From positions 1 through 35,937 of the forward strand of contig JAIENA010000212.1 of the NCBI GenBank assembly GCA_019751755.1: a stretch of DNA of 35,937 nucleotides, given 5' to 3'. Of the stretch, positions 24,304 to 35,937 are shown in pieces (position 1 is the stretch's first letter; every line of letters starts with the position of its first letter). The translations under genes and the position numbers were made by a program. The notes under the pieces were generated by a model. That model was not told where the DNA came from. It searched no databases and was given only the letters and a program-made list of their open reading frames with translations. Source of the DNA: Burkholderiaceae bacterium. GTDB lineage: Bacteria; Pseudomonadota; Gammaproteobacteria; Burkholderiales; Burkholderiaceae_D.

Positions 24304-25209
24304 ATGGCGTTTACCAGCGATAACATTGCCCTCTTCCTTGCCGTGCTCGATCACGGGTCTTTTTCCGCCGCCGCCCGCGCGCTGGGAAAAGTGCCGTCCG
24401 CCGTCAGCATGGCCATCGCGCAACTGGAGGCGGAACTGGACTTCGCCCTGTTCGAACGGGTGGGCCGCGAACCCCGCCCGACCGACGCGGCGCGGGCGCT
24501 GGAGCCGCGCGCCCGCCAGCTGGCCAGCCAGCTGGGACAACTCGGCGCCCATGCGCTGGCGCTGCACGCGGGGCTGGAGCGGCGCCTGACGATCGCCATC
24601 GCACCCGACCTGATGGCGGCGCCGTGGAGCGCGCCGCTGGCGCTGCTGGCGCAGCAATACCCGGCGCTGGAGGTCGATGTGCTGTCGGCCCCGCAAGCCG
24701 ATGCGCTGCGCATGCTGCACGAGGGCGTAGCACAACTGGCGCTGGTGTATGAACGGGAGCGGATCGACGACCGTGAAGCGTTCGAGGAAGTCGGCAGCGA
24801 ATTGCTGGTGGCGGCGCTGGCGGCCAGGCACCCGCAGGCCGCCGCCGGTGCGCGGCGGCTACGGCTGGAAGACTTGCTCGACATGCGGCAAATCGTGGTG
24901 GCCAGCCGCGAGGGCCGGGACAACCCCGGCCACGATCCGCGCTATGTCATTTCACGCCAGGTGTGGCGCACCGACAGCCAGCACGCCACACTGAGCCTGG
25001 TGCAAGCGGGCCTCGGCTGGGCTTACCTGCCGCGCGCGCTGGTGCAGCCGTTGACGGCTAGCGGGTCGCTGGTGGAAATCGACTTCGACAACATCAGCAA
25101 CCAGCTGCGGCTGTGGGTCGATGTGGTGTGGTCGCGCGAACGCCCGCTGGGGCTGGGGGCCAGGCGCTACCTTGAGTTGATGCGGGAAGCAACCCGCAGG
25201 GAAGATTGA
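24304..25209 (+). CDS. LysR-family regulator divergent from PACE pump
   Basis: This is a 301-residue LysR transcription factor. The N-terminal winged helix (about 5-62) has FLAVLDHGSFSAAARALGK and PSAVSMAIAQLE as recognition elements. The effector domain (about 90-295) has the usual two lobes, with GLGWAYLPRALVQPL near 236-250. The ribosome site AGGTGA precedes the ATG by six bases. The gene is divergent from the PACE transporter with 103 bp between starts, so it very likely controls that pump in response to a pump substrate. Confidence 0.92.
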   Translation: MAFTSDNIALFLAVLDHGSFSAAARALGKVPSAVSMAIAQLEAELDFALFERVGREPRPTDAARALEPRARQLASQLGQLGAHALALHAGLERRLTIAIAPDLMAAPWSAPLALLAQQYPALEVDVLSAPQADALRMLHEGVAQLALVYERERIDDREAFEEVGSELLVAALAARHPQAAAGARRLRLEDLLDMRQIVVASREGRDNPGHDPRYVISRQVWRTDSQHATLSLVQAGLGWAYLPRALVQPLTASGSLVEIDFDNISNQLRLWVDVVWSRERPLGLGARRYLELMREATRRED

Positions 25210-25312
25210 GCGGGCAACGTTGACGCGGAATCGGCACCCGTATCAATTCTGCGCAAAAACGCCACTTATTTAGCAATTTCAACAAATATTTTACACAAAG
25301 GCGACATTTTAT

Positions 25313-25344
25313 TTCCATATTGCAATTATTGTTGCAATATGGAA
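25313..25344. repeat. Perfect 13-bp inverted repeat
   Basis: TTCCATATTGCAA (25313-25325) and TTGCAATATGGAA (25332-25344) are exact complements with a 6-bp loop. No T run follows on either strand, so it is not a normal terminator. It lies about 95 bp upstream of the predicted chemoreceptor promoter and may be a regulator site. Confidence 0.7.
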
Positions 25345-25413
25345 CACTTGCGACGATACAAAATCAGTACGAAACAACTTAAAAATCACACCAACAGATA
25401 AATTCACAAGAAA

Positions 25414-25444
25414 TTTAACGTTTTTACCGTTTTTTCCGTATAAT
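25414..25444 (+). promoter_or_regulatory. Candidate promoter of the chemoreceptor gene
   Basis: A perfect TATAAT lies at 25439-25444 with TTAACG (25415-25420) 18 bp upstream, a fair sigma-70 promoter. The same stretch also resembles the flagellar sigma-28 pattern: TAACGTTT (25416-25423) matches seven of eight bases of its -35, and CCGTATAA follows at about the right spacing. Which sigma factor is used cannot be settled by eye. Confidence 0.5.
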
Positions 25445-25522
25445 TGATTTTAAAGGATTGCACAACAATTACCACCACCAGCACCCGCGATCAATCTGCC
25501 AGCCCCTCACCGGGAGACCATC

Positions 25523-27142
25523 ATGACCAGCACCAGATTCAATATCGGGGCGCGCCTCGGCGCCGGATTTACCTTCCTGCTGGTACTGCTTGCGGGCGTG
25601 GCCGCAATCGGCCTGCATGGCATGAACCAATCGAACGCTGCCTTACGCCACGTGGTCGACGTCAACGGCAAAAAAGTCGCATTACTGCAAGAAATGCTCG
25701 AGGCAACGCATATTGCCACACGGGTTATGCGCACGGTCGTTTTGTTGAGTGACCAAACAGTGGCGCATGCCGAGCATGCAAAAATTGACGCGGCGCGCGC
25801 ACAATACGACGCGGCCTACGACGTCCTGCGCACCATGCCGCTCGATAGCACCAGCCAGGCACTGCTGGACAAGTTGACTGCGGAGCGCGCGCTGGCGCGC
25901 CCGCTCAACGACCGCTTCATGCTGATGGCGCAGAGCGACAAGGAGGCGGCCATCGAGTTCCTGTTGCGCCAAGCAGGACCGGCCACTGGCCAGTGGCAGA
26001 GCGACATCAAGCAATTCATCGAGGTCCAACGCAAGGATAGCGCGGAGGACGAGAAAGCCGCCGAGGAAGCGTACGAACAAAGTGTTTGGCTGATGTCTGG
26101 CGCCGCCACGCTGGCCCTGGTGCTGGGGGCCATCATGGCGCGGCTGCTGACACGCTCCATCACCATGCCAATTGACGCGGCGGTGCATTTGGCGCAGCGG
26201 GTCGCCGCAGGTGACTTGAGCAGCCAGAGTGCCGTGGCGTCTGATGACGAAACCGGCCGCTTGCTGAACGCGCTGAAAAACATGACAGACAACCTCGATG
26301 GCATCGTCCGCCAGGTACGCCTTGGTGCTGATGCGATTGCTACCGCGTCGAACCAGATTGCCAGCGGCAACCTCGACCTGTCTGGACGCACGGAAAGGCA
26401 GGCCAGTTCACTGGAAGAGACGGCCTCCGCCATGGAACAACTGACCTCTGCCGTCCGGCAGGCCACGGAAAGCGCCCAGCAAGCCAGCGCCATGGCAGTG
26501 GCAGCGTCGGAAGTGGCCAGGCAGGGTGGCGCCGCAGTGGCCAGGGTGATCGACACCATGGGACTGATTAACGCTTCATCGAAAAAAATCGTCGATATCA
26601 TTGGTGAGATCGATGGCATTGCCTTCCAGACCAACATCCTGGCGTTGAACGCGGCAGTGGAAGCGGCCAGAGCCGGGGAGCAGGGCCGCGGCTTCGCAGT
26701 GGTGGCCACCGAAGTGCGCAACCTGGCGCAGCGCTCAGCGGTGGCCGCCAAACAAATCAAGACATTAATTAGCGAGTCGGTGGACCATGCCCAGGCCGGG
26801 TCACGCCTGGTTGACCAGGCGGGCAACACCATGGCATCCGTGGTCGGCAGCATTGAAGATGTTGCACAGCGCATGGGCGACATCGCCACCGCAAGCCAGG
26901 AGCAGGCGCATGGCATAGGCCAGGTCAATATGACCGTTGCGCAAATGGATGAGGTGACACAGCAGAATGCCGCACTGGTGGAACAGGCGGCCGCGGCAGC
27001 GCAATCGCTGCGGGAACAGGCCGGCAGCCTGGCCCGGGCCGTCAGCGCATTTACGCTGGCAGGGACCGCTTCGACCACGCCGAGTTTCGCCAATCTCCCG
27101 TCTTTAGTCCGTGGCCACACCGGCCAGCGCCAGCCCACTTGA
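25523..27142 (+). CDS. Methyl-accepting chemotaxis protein
   Basis: This is an inner-membrane chemoreceptor of 539 residues. TM1 is at about 13-32, a helical periplasmic sensor (about 33-188) follows, then TM2 (about 189-209), a HAMP domain (about 210-263) and a signalling domain to about 515. The tip motif [19 protein letters not shown] (about 366-384) is the CheA/CheW contact. Methylation helices flank it ([16 protein letters not shown] on the N-side). The sensor resembles the four-helix-bundle class, so ligand type is open. The C-terminus lacks the NWETF pentapeptide that tethers CheR and CheB in enteric receptors. The ribosome site GGGAGA lies before the start. Codons look somewhat less GC-rich than in neighbours. 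Confidence 0.95.
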   Translation: MTSTRFNIGARLGAGFTFLLVLLAGVAAIGLHGMNQSNAALRHVVDVNGKKVALLQEMLEATHIATRVMRTVVLLSDQTVAHAEHAKIDAARAQYDAAYDVLRTMPLDSTSQALLDKLTAERALARPLNDRFMLMAQSDKEAAIEFLLRQAGPATGQWQSDIKQFIEVQRKDSAEDEKAAEEAYEQSVWLMSGAATLALVLGAIMARLLTRSITMPIDAAVHLAQRVAAGDLSSQSAVASDDETGRLLNALKNMTDNLDGIVRQVRLGADAIATASNQIASGNLDLSGRTERQASSLEETASAMEQLTSAVRQATESAQQASAMAVAASEVARQGGAAVARVIDTMGLINASSKKIVDIIGEIDGIAFQTNILALNAAVEAARAGEQGRGFAVVATEVRNLAQRSAVAAKQIKTLISESVDHAQAGSRLVDQAGNTMASVVGSIEDVAQRMGDIATASQEQAHGIGQVNMTVAQMDEVTQQNAALVEQAAAAAQSLREQAGSLARAVSAFTLAGTASTTPSFANLPSLVRGHTGQRQPT

Positions 27143-27252
27143 CGCGCTTTCACTGACGCCAACGGATGTGCGGCATCGGACAGCCTGCCTGCGTTTCCGT
27201 TGTCTCGAATGGGCAACAGGATGCCGTGAGCATACCTCCGAGATCACGAAAA

Positions 27253-27279
27253 TTGCCATAGAGAATGCCGATGTACTAT
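27253..27279 (+). promoter_or_regulatory. Weak candidate promoter of the HD-GYP operon
   Basis: TTGCCA (27253-27258) and TACTAT (27274-27279) are 15 bp apart, shorter than ideal. They lie in the 231-bp gap between the chemoreceptor and the five-gene signalling operon. No terminator is seen after the chemoreceptor gene, so read-through is possible. Confidence 0.25.
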
Positions 27280-27373
27280 CATTGTTCCCGGCCTGGCCCA
27301 AATAGCTGCCAGCAAACCACGTCATTTTCGGCCCAGCCCCGGCCGTCTATTTGCCCCCCGTCCGAAGGCCGCC

Positions 27374-28450
27374 ATGAAGCTCAACGTGATCATCGTCGAT
27401 GATTCCCAGATCAACCTGACATTATTTAAAACCTTTGTCAGCCGCATCGACGGCCTCGAGCCGCTGTGCTTCGATGTCTCGGCCGAGGCCCTGGCCTGGT
27501 GCGAAAGCGGCGCGCCGGACATCGTCATCGTCGACTACATGATGCCGGCCCCGGATGGCATCGAATTCGTGCAGCGACTGACCAAGATGCCGCACCTGCG
27601 CGATGTGCCGGTGATTATGATCACCGCCAACGACCAGAAGCAGGTGCGCCTGGCCGCCCTCGACTCGGGCGCCACCGACTTTCTGACCAAGCCGGTGGAC
27701 AAGACCGAATTCATTTCCCGGGTGCGCAATATGGCCACCATGCGCCGCAACCACCTGCTGCTGCGCGACCGCGCCGCGCTGCTGGCGGTGGAAGTGGCCA
27801 CCGCCACCGCCACCATCGTCGAGCGCGAGCGCGAAACCATCCTGCGCCTGTCCAAGGCGGCCGAATACCGCGACCCCGAAACCGGCGACCATATCGTGCG
27901 CATGGCGCACGTGGCCAAACTGATTGGCGCCAAAATGGGGCTGTCGGCGGCCGACCAGCAACTGCTGCTGGAAGCGGCGCCGATGCACGATATCGGCAAG
28001 GTCGGCATCCCCGACCATATCCTGCTCAAGCCGGGCCGGCTGACACCGGATGAATTCGTGCTGATGCAGCGGCATTCGGTGATCGGCCATGCGATCCTGG
28101 CCGGCAGCGCGTCGCCGGTGCTGGAGGCGGCGGCCGACATCGCACTGAGCCACCACGAGAAATTCGACGGCAGCGGCTATCCGCGCGGCCTGCGCGGCAA
28201 CGAAATCAGTCTGTTCAGCCGCATCGTGCCAGTGTCCGATGTCTACGACGCGCTGACCTCGGAACGTCCTTACAAACGGGCCTGGAGCCCCACCGACGCG
28301 CGCGCGTATATTATTGAAAACAGCGGCCGGCACTTCGACCCCATCTGCGTCGAGGCCTTCCTGGCCGTGTGGGACGAAGTGCTGGACGTGCGCCGGCGCT
28401 TTGCCAACGACAGCCCGGCCGAGGCCAGTATTCCCCATCCCCTGCATTGA
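27374..28450 (+). CDS. Response regulator with HD-GYP c-di-GMP phosphodiesterase domain
   Basis: This RpfG-type output protein has 358 residues. The receiver (about 1-122) has D9 and D10, phosphoacceptor D54 in VIVDYMMPAPDG, T84 and K106. A coiled linker (about 123-158) leads to the HD-GYP domain (about 155-350). Metal and catalytic motifs are intact: AAEYRDPETGDH (about 162-173), HDIGK (205-209), HH (260-261) and the GSGYP form of the GYP motif (266-270). It should hydrolyse cyclic di-GMP to pGpG or GMP when phosphorylated. It is the only output protein in a five-gene operon with two hybrid kinases, so it probably receives phosphate from both. The next gene starts 11 bp after its stop. Confidence 0.95.
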   Translation: MKLNVIIVDDSQINLTLFKTFVSRIDGLEPLCFDVSAEALAWCESGAPDIVIVDYMMPAPDGIEFVQRLTKMPHLRDVPVIMITANDQKQVRLAALDSGATDFLTKPVDKTEFISRVRNMATMRRNHLLLRDRAALLAVEVATATATIVERERETILRLSKAAEYRDPETGDHIVRMAHVAKLIGAKMGLSAADQQLLLEAAPMHDIGKVGIPDHILLKPGRLTPDEFVLMQRHSVIGHAILAGSASPVLEAAADIALSHHEKFDGSGYPRGLRGNEISLFSRIVPVSDVYDALTSERPYKRAWSPTDARAYIIENSGRHFDPICVEAFLAVWDEVLDVRRRFANDSPAEASIPHPLH

Positions 28451-28461
28451 ACGGAGCAAGC

Positions 28462-29609
28462 ATGCAATTACGACAGTCCCACCTCAAGGCCGCCAGCGAC
28501 TGGCACGACGCGCTGGCGCCGCTGCAGGCGCTTGATCCCGGCCTGGTGCTGCTGTTCGCCAGCCCCACCTTCTTCCAGGACGGCCGCGCGGCCCGCCTGT
28601 CGGCCGCCTTCCCCAACGCCAGCGTGATCGGCTGTTCAACGGCCGGCGAAATCAGCGAAGGCGGCGTGTTCAGCGACAGCGCCGTGGTGACGGCGTTGCG
28701 GTTCGCGTCGACCCGGGTGGTGCCGGTCAGCACCAGCGTGGCCAACATGGCCGATTCGCATGCCGCCGGCGAACGTATCGGCCGCGCGCTGGACGCACCG
28801 GACCTGCGCGCCGTCCTGCTGTTCGCCCCCGGGGTCGATATCAACGGCAGTGCGCTGGTCGATGGCGTGACGGCGGCGCTGGGCGCGGCCGCGCCCATCA
28901 CCGGCGGCCTGGCCGGCGACAACGGCGCCTTCGTGCAAACCTGGACCGTGGGCGCCGACGGCGTGTCGCAGCGCGGCGTGGTGGCGGTCGGGCTGGCCGG
29001 CGCGCAACTGCAGGTCGGGCATGGCTCCTTCGGCGGCTGGCGCGCTTTCGGCCCGGCGCGCTGCGTCACGCACTGCGAAGACAATATTTTGTACCAGCTC
29101 GACGGTGAGCCGGCGCTGGACGTCTACAAGCGCTACCTCGGCGGCTACGCGCGCGACCTGCCGGCTTCCGGCCTGCTGTTCCCGTTCGAGATGCTGGGCG
29201 ACGACTTCAGCGCGGCCGGCCCGATCCGCACCATCCTCGGCGTGGACGAGGCCAAAGGCAGTCTGATCCTGGCGGGTGCGGTGCGCCAGGGTGGATACCT
29301 GCGCCTGATGCAGGCCTCCACCGACACCCTGATCGACGGTGCCGAAACGGCCGCCGATCAGACCCAGGCGATGAGCCACCCGGACTTGCCGTCACTGGCG
29401 CTGCTGGTATCGTGCGTCGGCCGCAAGCTGGTGATGGGTGACCGGGTCGAAGAGGAAGTCGAGGCGGTGCGCGCCGTGCTCGGCCCGCAAGCGCTGCCGG
29501 CCGGCTTTTATTCCTATGGCGAAATCAGCCCGTTCGCACCTGGCGTAGCCTGCCAGCTGCACAACCAGACCATGACCATCACCACCTTGTCCGAGCGCCC
29601 CGCCGCCCC

Positions 29610-29613
<4 letters not shown>
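28462..29613 (+). CDS. FIST sensory protein (FIST_N plus FIST_C)
   Basis: The FIST domain is a predicted small-molecule sensor, possibly for amino acids, usually found fused or adjacent to signalling proteins. The 383-residue protein has FIST_N (about 25-205; VIGCSTAGEISEGGVF near 55-70 and PITGGLAGDNGAF near 145-157) and FIST_C (about 215-365; LDVYKRYLGGYARDLP and GFYSYGEISPF). No signal peptide or membrane segment is seen, so it acts in the cytoplasm. The frame is open upstream to 28369, but ATG 28462 has a CGGAG site seven bases ahead. Its stop overlaps the start of the soluble hybrid kinase (ATGA), so the two proteins are made together and probably interact. Confidence 0.9.
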
Positions 29614-32804
<3,191 letters not shown>

Positions 32805-32817
32805 TGAGAGCAATCCC

Positions 32818-33657
32818 ATGAACAAAATCGTCTCCCTGACCCTGGCGGCCCTGCTGGCCAACGGCACGGCCCACGCCCAAGCGCCGGCCCCCTACCATTT
32901 TTCGCCGGTGAACCAGTACGACATCAGCCTGACGGCGGCGTACTGGAACCCGATTATCAGTTATGTCTCGGAAAAAAGCGGCGTGCCGATGGTGCTGAAA
33001 ATCGGCCGCACGTCGGCCGACACCACCGCCTACGTGCTGGCGCGCGAGGTCGAGTTCGTGTTCACCAACCACCTGTTCAGCCCGGAACGGGAAAAGCTGG
33101 GCTGGAAAGTCATCGGGCGGCGCCAGACGCCGCCGGTGCACGGCGACATCGTGGTGCTGGACAGTTCCCCCATCCGCAAGATAGAAGAACTGCAAAACAT
33201 GGAAGTGGCCTTCCCCGGCCCTGAAGCGCTGGTCGGCTACAAGTTCACCTATGCCCATCTGCTGTCCAAGGGCGTGCAGCCCAAGGTGGTGTTTGGCGGC
33301 AACCAGAATGGCGCGATGGGCCAGCTGGTGGCGGGCAAGGTGCAAGCGGTGGGCGGCAATTCCCAGTTGATCGAAGGCTATGCCGCGCGTGAAAAGCAAA
33401 AATTCCGCGTGCTGTGGCGCTCCGAGCCGCTGTATGACCTGGCGCTGATGGTGTCGGGCAAGGTGCCGGAGCAGCATGTCAAGGCGGTCTCGGCGGCGTT
33501 CTTCGGCATGCACAAGGACCCGCGCGGCAAGGCCATCTTGCAACAGGCATCCGAGCGGGTCGGACTGCGCGGCGACGCCTGGTTCATTCCGTCCGACGGC
33601 AGCGAATACAGCGCTTACCGCCGCTTTTACCAAACCGCTCCCGCGTCACTGCACTAA
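32818..33657 (+). CDS. Secreted PhnD-like substrate-binding protein
   Basis: This periplasmic binding protein of the phosphate/phosphite/phosphonate (PhnD-like) class has 279 residues with a Sec signal peptide (1-20, cut after AHA). The motifs AAYWNPIISYVSEKSGVPMVLK and TSADTTAYVLAREVEFVFTNHLF are the usual start of the domain; ALVGYKFTYAHLLSKGVQPKVVF and VAGKVQAVGGNSQLIEGY follow. No permease or ATPase gene lies in the operon, so it is likely a sensor subunit, not a transport component. The next gene, six bases downstream, is a membrane hybrid kinase with a periplasmic loop. The ligand is unknown; phosphonate is only one possibility. Confidence 0.88.
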   Translation: MNKIVSLTLAALLANGTAHAQAPAPYHFSPVNQYDISLTAAYWNPIISYVSEKSGVPMVLKIGRTSADTTAYVLAREVEFVFTNHLFSPEREKLGWKVIGRRQTPPVHGDIVVLDSSPIRKIEELQNMEVAFPGPEALVGYKFTYAHLLSKGVQPKVVFGGNQNGAMGQLVAGKVQAVGGNSQLIEGYAAREKQKFRVLWRSEPLYDLALMVSGKVPEQHVKAVSAAFFGMHKDPRGKAILQQASERVGLRGDAWFIPSDGSEYSAYRRFYQTAPASLH

Positions 33658-33663
33658 GCACCC

Positions 33664-35721
33664 ATGGCACGTTTCCCCAGGCTGCTCAGTCAATCGCTGG
33701 TGGGGCGGGTATACGCGCTGTATACCATCACGCTGCTGCTGTTTATCGGCTCCGGGCTGGCGCTGTTTTACCGGGTTCAGTTGCTGGACCACGCCGAGGC
33801 GAGCCAGGCATCGGCCACCATGCTGGTCGAAGTGGCGGCGCAGGCGGTGGGCGACAATGCCGTGATCGGCGATTACGACGCCATCCGGCGCCTGCTCGAC
33901 AAGGCCATCGTGCGCTCGCCGTTCGCCTCGGCCGACTTTATCGACATGGCCGGTATCCATGTGCGCAGCGCCAATGCACAGCTGCCGCAGCGCCGTGCCC
34001 CGGACTGGTTGTACCGCGTGGTGGCCGACCAGCTGTATGACGTCAACCGCAATATCAGCGTGGGCGGGCGCGACTACGGTGTGCTGCGCCTGGTGTTCGC
34101 GGTCGACGCCATCGCCGAAGACCTGTGGCAACTGGCGATCTATTCCGCCCTGCTGGCATTGGCCAGCTTCGTCGGCGGTGCCGCCCTGATCTGGTTCCCG
34201 CTGCGGCGCTGGCTGGGCGCGATCGAACGGGTACGCTCATTCGAGACCGAGGTGCTGCAAGGCGTCCCCGGCGATTCGGCGCGCCTGATGGCCAGCCTGC
34301 CGGTCGAGTTCCGCCAGATTTTCGCCCTGCTCGACCGCACCGCGACCAGCCTGCGCAAGGAATTGCAGTCGCGCCAGCAAGCATTGACATCGATGCGGCG
34401 CGCAGTCTCGGTCATGCTGGACGAGCGCACCCCGGCGCAAGATGGCAGCGACGATCTGGCCGTGGTGTCGGAATCGCTGCTCAAGCTATTGGACGAGCGT
34501 GAGCAAAGCCGTCAGGCGCTGCTGCGCGCCAAGGAAGCCGCCGAGGAAGCGAGCCGCATCAAAAGCGAATTCCTGGCCAATATGAGCCATGAAATCCGCA
34601 CCCCGATGAATTGCATCATCGGCATGAGTGATTTTGTGCTGGAGACACCGCTGAACGGCCAGCAAGCCGAGTTCGTCGGCCTGATCAAACAGTCGGCCGA
34701 CGCGCTGCTGACCATCATTAACGACATCCTCGATTTTTCCAAGATGGAAGCGGGCAAGCTGCGCATCGCACCGGCCGCCTGCGAGCTGCACCAGGTGATC
34801 GGCGACGCGTTGCGGCCGCTGACCTTTACGGCCGAGAAAAAAGGTTTGGCGCTGCAGGTGGAACTGGCGCCACAGTTGCCCAAACGCATCGTGGCCGATC
34901 CGGTAAGGCTGCGCCAGATCCTGATGAACGTGGTGGGCAATGCCATCAAATTCACCGAACAGGGCGCCGTGCGCGTGCATTGCGCCGTGTCCGCGACGGC
35001 GCCGCCGCGCCTGCTGATCACGGTCGACGATACCGGCATCGGCATCGCGCCGGACAAGCTGGAGCATATTTTCGACGCGTTTAACCAGGAAGACGGCTCA
35101 ACCACACGGCGTTACGGCGGCACCGGACTGGGCCTGAGCATCACCCGCAGCCTGACCGACTTGATGGGGGGACAGTTGCGGGTGCGCAGCACGGTGGGCC
35201 AGGGTAGCCGGTTCGAATTTGAATTGCCCTATGTGCTGCCGGACGACGCCGGTATGGCGGCGCTGCCGGGACCGGGATCGGGGCCGGCAGCAGTTGCGCC
35301 GAGCGAGGCGCCCGCCCTGCTGCTGGTGGAAGATCACCCGATCAATCAGTTGCTGGCGACCAAGCTGCTGGAGCGGCGCGGCTACGCCATCACGCTGGCC
35401 GACAATGGCCAGGCGGCGGTGCAAGCGTTCCAGCAGGGGGCGTTTGCCGCCGTGCTGATGGACGTGCAAATGCCCGGCATGAACGGCCTCGAGGCCACCG
35501 CCGTGATCCGCCAATGGGAACAGCAGCAAGGCCGTCAGCCGACGCCGATCATCGCCATGACCGCCAACGCCATGGCGGGCGACCGCGAGCGCTGCCTGGC
35601 GGCGGGTATGAGCGGCTACGTGGCCAAACCGATCAACAAGGATGTGCTGTACGCCGAATTGGCCACCGCGCTGGCGGCGGCCCCAGGCGCGGTGCAACGC
35701 GGCGCCGCCGTGACACGGTGA
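33664..35721 (+). CDS. Membrane hybrid histidine kinase with receiver
   Basis: This 685-residue inner-membrane sensor has TM1 at about 18-38, a periplasmic loop (about 39-155), TM2 (about 157-180) and a HAMP-like linker (about 180-235). HisKA carries H309 in [15 protein letters not shown]. The ATPase domain has NVVGNAIKF (422-430), DDTGIGI (455-461) and GGTGLGL (485-491). The C-terminal receiver (about 550-672) has D600 in [11 protein letters not shown] and a KP motif. There is no Hpt domain, so its receiver probably passes phosphate back through the Hpt of the 29610 kinase or another protein. Position 317 carries Cys in TPMNC, where Ala or Gly is usual. The 117-residue loop could contact the binding protein encoded just upstream. 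Confidence 0.93.
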   Translation: MARFPRLLSQSLVGRVYALYTITLLLFIGSGLALFYRVQLLDHAEASQASATMLVEVAAQAVGDNAVIGDYDAIRRLLDKAIVRSPFASADFIDMAGIHVRSANAQLPQRRAPDWLYRVVADQLYDVNRNISVGGRDYGVLRLVFAVDAIAEDLWQLAIYSALLALASFVGGAALIWFPLRRWLGAIERVRSFETEVLQGVPGDSARLMASLPVEFRQIFALLDRTATSLRKELQSRQQALTSMRRAVSVMLDERTPAQDGSDDLAVVSESLLKLLDEREQSRQALLRAKEAAEEASRIKSEFLANMSHEIRTPMNCIIGMSDFVLETPLNGQQAEFVGLIKQSADALLTIINDILDFSKMEAGKLRIAPAACELHQVIGDALRPLTFTAEKKGLALQVELAPQLPKRIVADPVRLRQILMNVVGNAIKFTEQGAVRVHCAVSATAPPRLLITVDDTGIGIAPDKLEHIFDAFNQEDGSTTRRYGGTGLGLSITRSLTDLMGGQLRVRSTVGQGSRFEFELPYVLPDDAGMAALPGPGSGPAAVAPSEAPALLLVEDHPINQLLATKLLERRGYAITLADNGQAAVQAFQQGAFAAVLMDVQMPGMNGLEATAVIRQWEQQQGRQPTPIIAMTANAMAGDRERCLAAGMSGYVAKPINKDVLYAELATALAAAPGAVQRGAAVTR

Positions 35722-35757
35722 TGGATGGCGCTGCTGGCGTTGTCGCGCAGGCCGATT

Positions 35758-35785
35758 CGGCAAGCGGCAAGCGGCAGGCGGCAGG
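35758..35785. repeat. Four tandem 7-bp units
   Basis: CGGCAAG, CGGCAAG, CGGCAGG, CGGCAGG follow one another without gaps. They lie in the 140-bp gap after the membrane kinase gene and are not in a recognised gene. Confidence 0.7.
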
Positions 35786-35805
35786 CGGTGGCGCGACGCT
35801 GGCAT

Positions 35806-35823
35806 GGCGGATTGCAATCCGCC
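35806..35823. repeat. Perfect 18-bp palindrome, dispersed-repeat type
   Basis: GGCGGATTGCAATCCGCC is fully self-complementary and is flanked by GCAT on the left and CTAC on the right. Elements ending in AATCCGCCCTAC are familiar as short dispersed palindromic repeats in several proteobacterial genomes. It lies between convergent genes, a common place for such repeats, and might also act as a weak terminator for the kinase operon. Confidence 0.6.
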
Positions 35824-35861
35824 CTACCGCCTCTCCAGCGCGGCCATGAGGACACTGACAC

Positions 35862-35937
35862 TCAGTGTTTCAGCAGCCGCAATCCATACAGCCCGCCGGC
35901 AACCGAGCCTGGCTGCGCCACAAACTTGACGCTGATC
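35862..35937 (-). CDS. 3' end of an unidentified gene, cut by the window edge
   Basis: On the minus strand an open frame enters from the window edge and stops with TGA at 35864-35862. The visible 24 residues end SVAGGLYGLRLLKH. The composition looks like real coding sequence, and the stop lies in a gap between convergent genes. The family is not recognisable from this part. Confidence 0.5.
   Translation of the reverse strand, partial: ISVKFVAQPGSVAGGLYGLRLLKH

Larger units (their letters stand above)
25210..25522. other. AT-rich gene-free spacer (313 bp) ahead of the chemoreceptor
   Basis: No convincing gene lies here; the short frames that cross it have no ribosome site or family sense. 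The middle (about 25260-25445) is clearly richer in A and T than the rest of the window. It holds the 13-bp-arm hairpin at 25313-25344 and a promoter-like region at 25414-25444, and ends with the chemoreceptor ribosome site. Confidence 0.7.

Noticed and set aside
25444..25752. 102-residue open frame across the chemoreceptor start
   Set aside because: It overlaps the real gene in another frame and has a low-complexity His/Thr-rich start.
27111..27305. 64-residue open frame in the gap before the HD-GYP gene
   Set aside because: It starts inside the chemoreceptor gene, has no ribosome site and no recognisable motif.

Overview
The window is a piece of chromosome from a GC-rich, motile, Gram-negative bacterium. 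The family mix suggests a betaproteobacterium near Massilia, Duganella or Janthinobacterium (Oxalobacteraceae). The pointers are CheV and a methyl-accepting chemotaxis protein, a DUF3422 protein, a PACE efflux pump, GAF/GGDEF and HD-GYP signalling proteins, and a tRNA with encoded CCA. This placement is inferred from gene content and base composition, not from a database search. Genes are densely packed. I see no insertion sequence, prophage, CRISPR array or rRNA gene.

Positions 1-9435 are mostly housekeeping and signalling. They hold S-formylglutathione hydrolase behind a perfect 16-bp palindrome, cheV, tRNA-Gly(GCC), and an operon of a CPA1 Na+/H+ antiporter with a LytS/AlgZ-type kinase and a LytTR regulator. 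An RDD membrane protein, an acyltransferase-3 membrane protein and a GAF-GGDEF diguanylate cyclase follow. Positions 9481-13060 hold a membrane-anchored penicillin-acylase-family enzyme on the minus strand (directly upstream of the cyclase) and, divergent from it, a GAF protein overlapping a degenerate receiver protein.

Positions 13073-23777 are all minus strand. They hold a PNPOx-like protein with a glutathione transferase, bluB, DUF3422, a GbpR-like LysR regulator, and a five-gene sugar module. That module is a YtfQ-like binding protein, YtfR ATPase, the YtfT and YjfF permeases, and a secreted GH43 glycosidase. Similar GATATC-rich inverted repeats lie upstream of the LysR gene and upstream of ytfQ. 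This suggests one operator family and control of furanose-sugar uptake by this LysR protein.

Positions 23778-25209 are a PACE efflux pump with a divergent LysR regulator and repeated TTTCTGATA half-sites between them. An AT-rich 313-bp spacer with a perfect 13-bp-arm hairpin precedes a chemoreceptor gene (25523-27142).

Positions 27374-35721 form a very tight five-gene plus-strand operon: an HD-GYP response regulator, a FIST sensory protein, a 1064-residue soluble hybrid kinase (PAS-PAS-HisKA-HATPase-pseudoREC-REC-Hpt), a secreted PhnD-like binding protein with no transporter, and a membrane hybrid kinase. The likely logic is that two input branches, one cytoplasmic (FIST plus soluble kinase) and one periplasmic (binding protein plus membrane kinase), converge through the single Hpt domain on one c-di-GMP phosphodiesterase. 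This is the best candidate in the window for a poorly described system.
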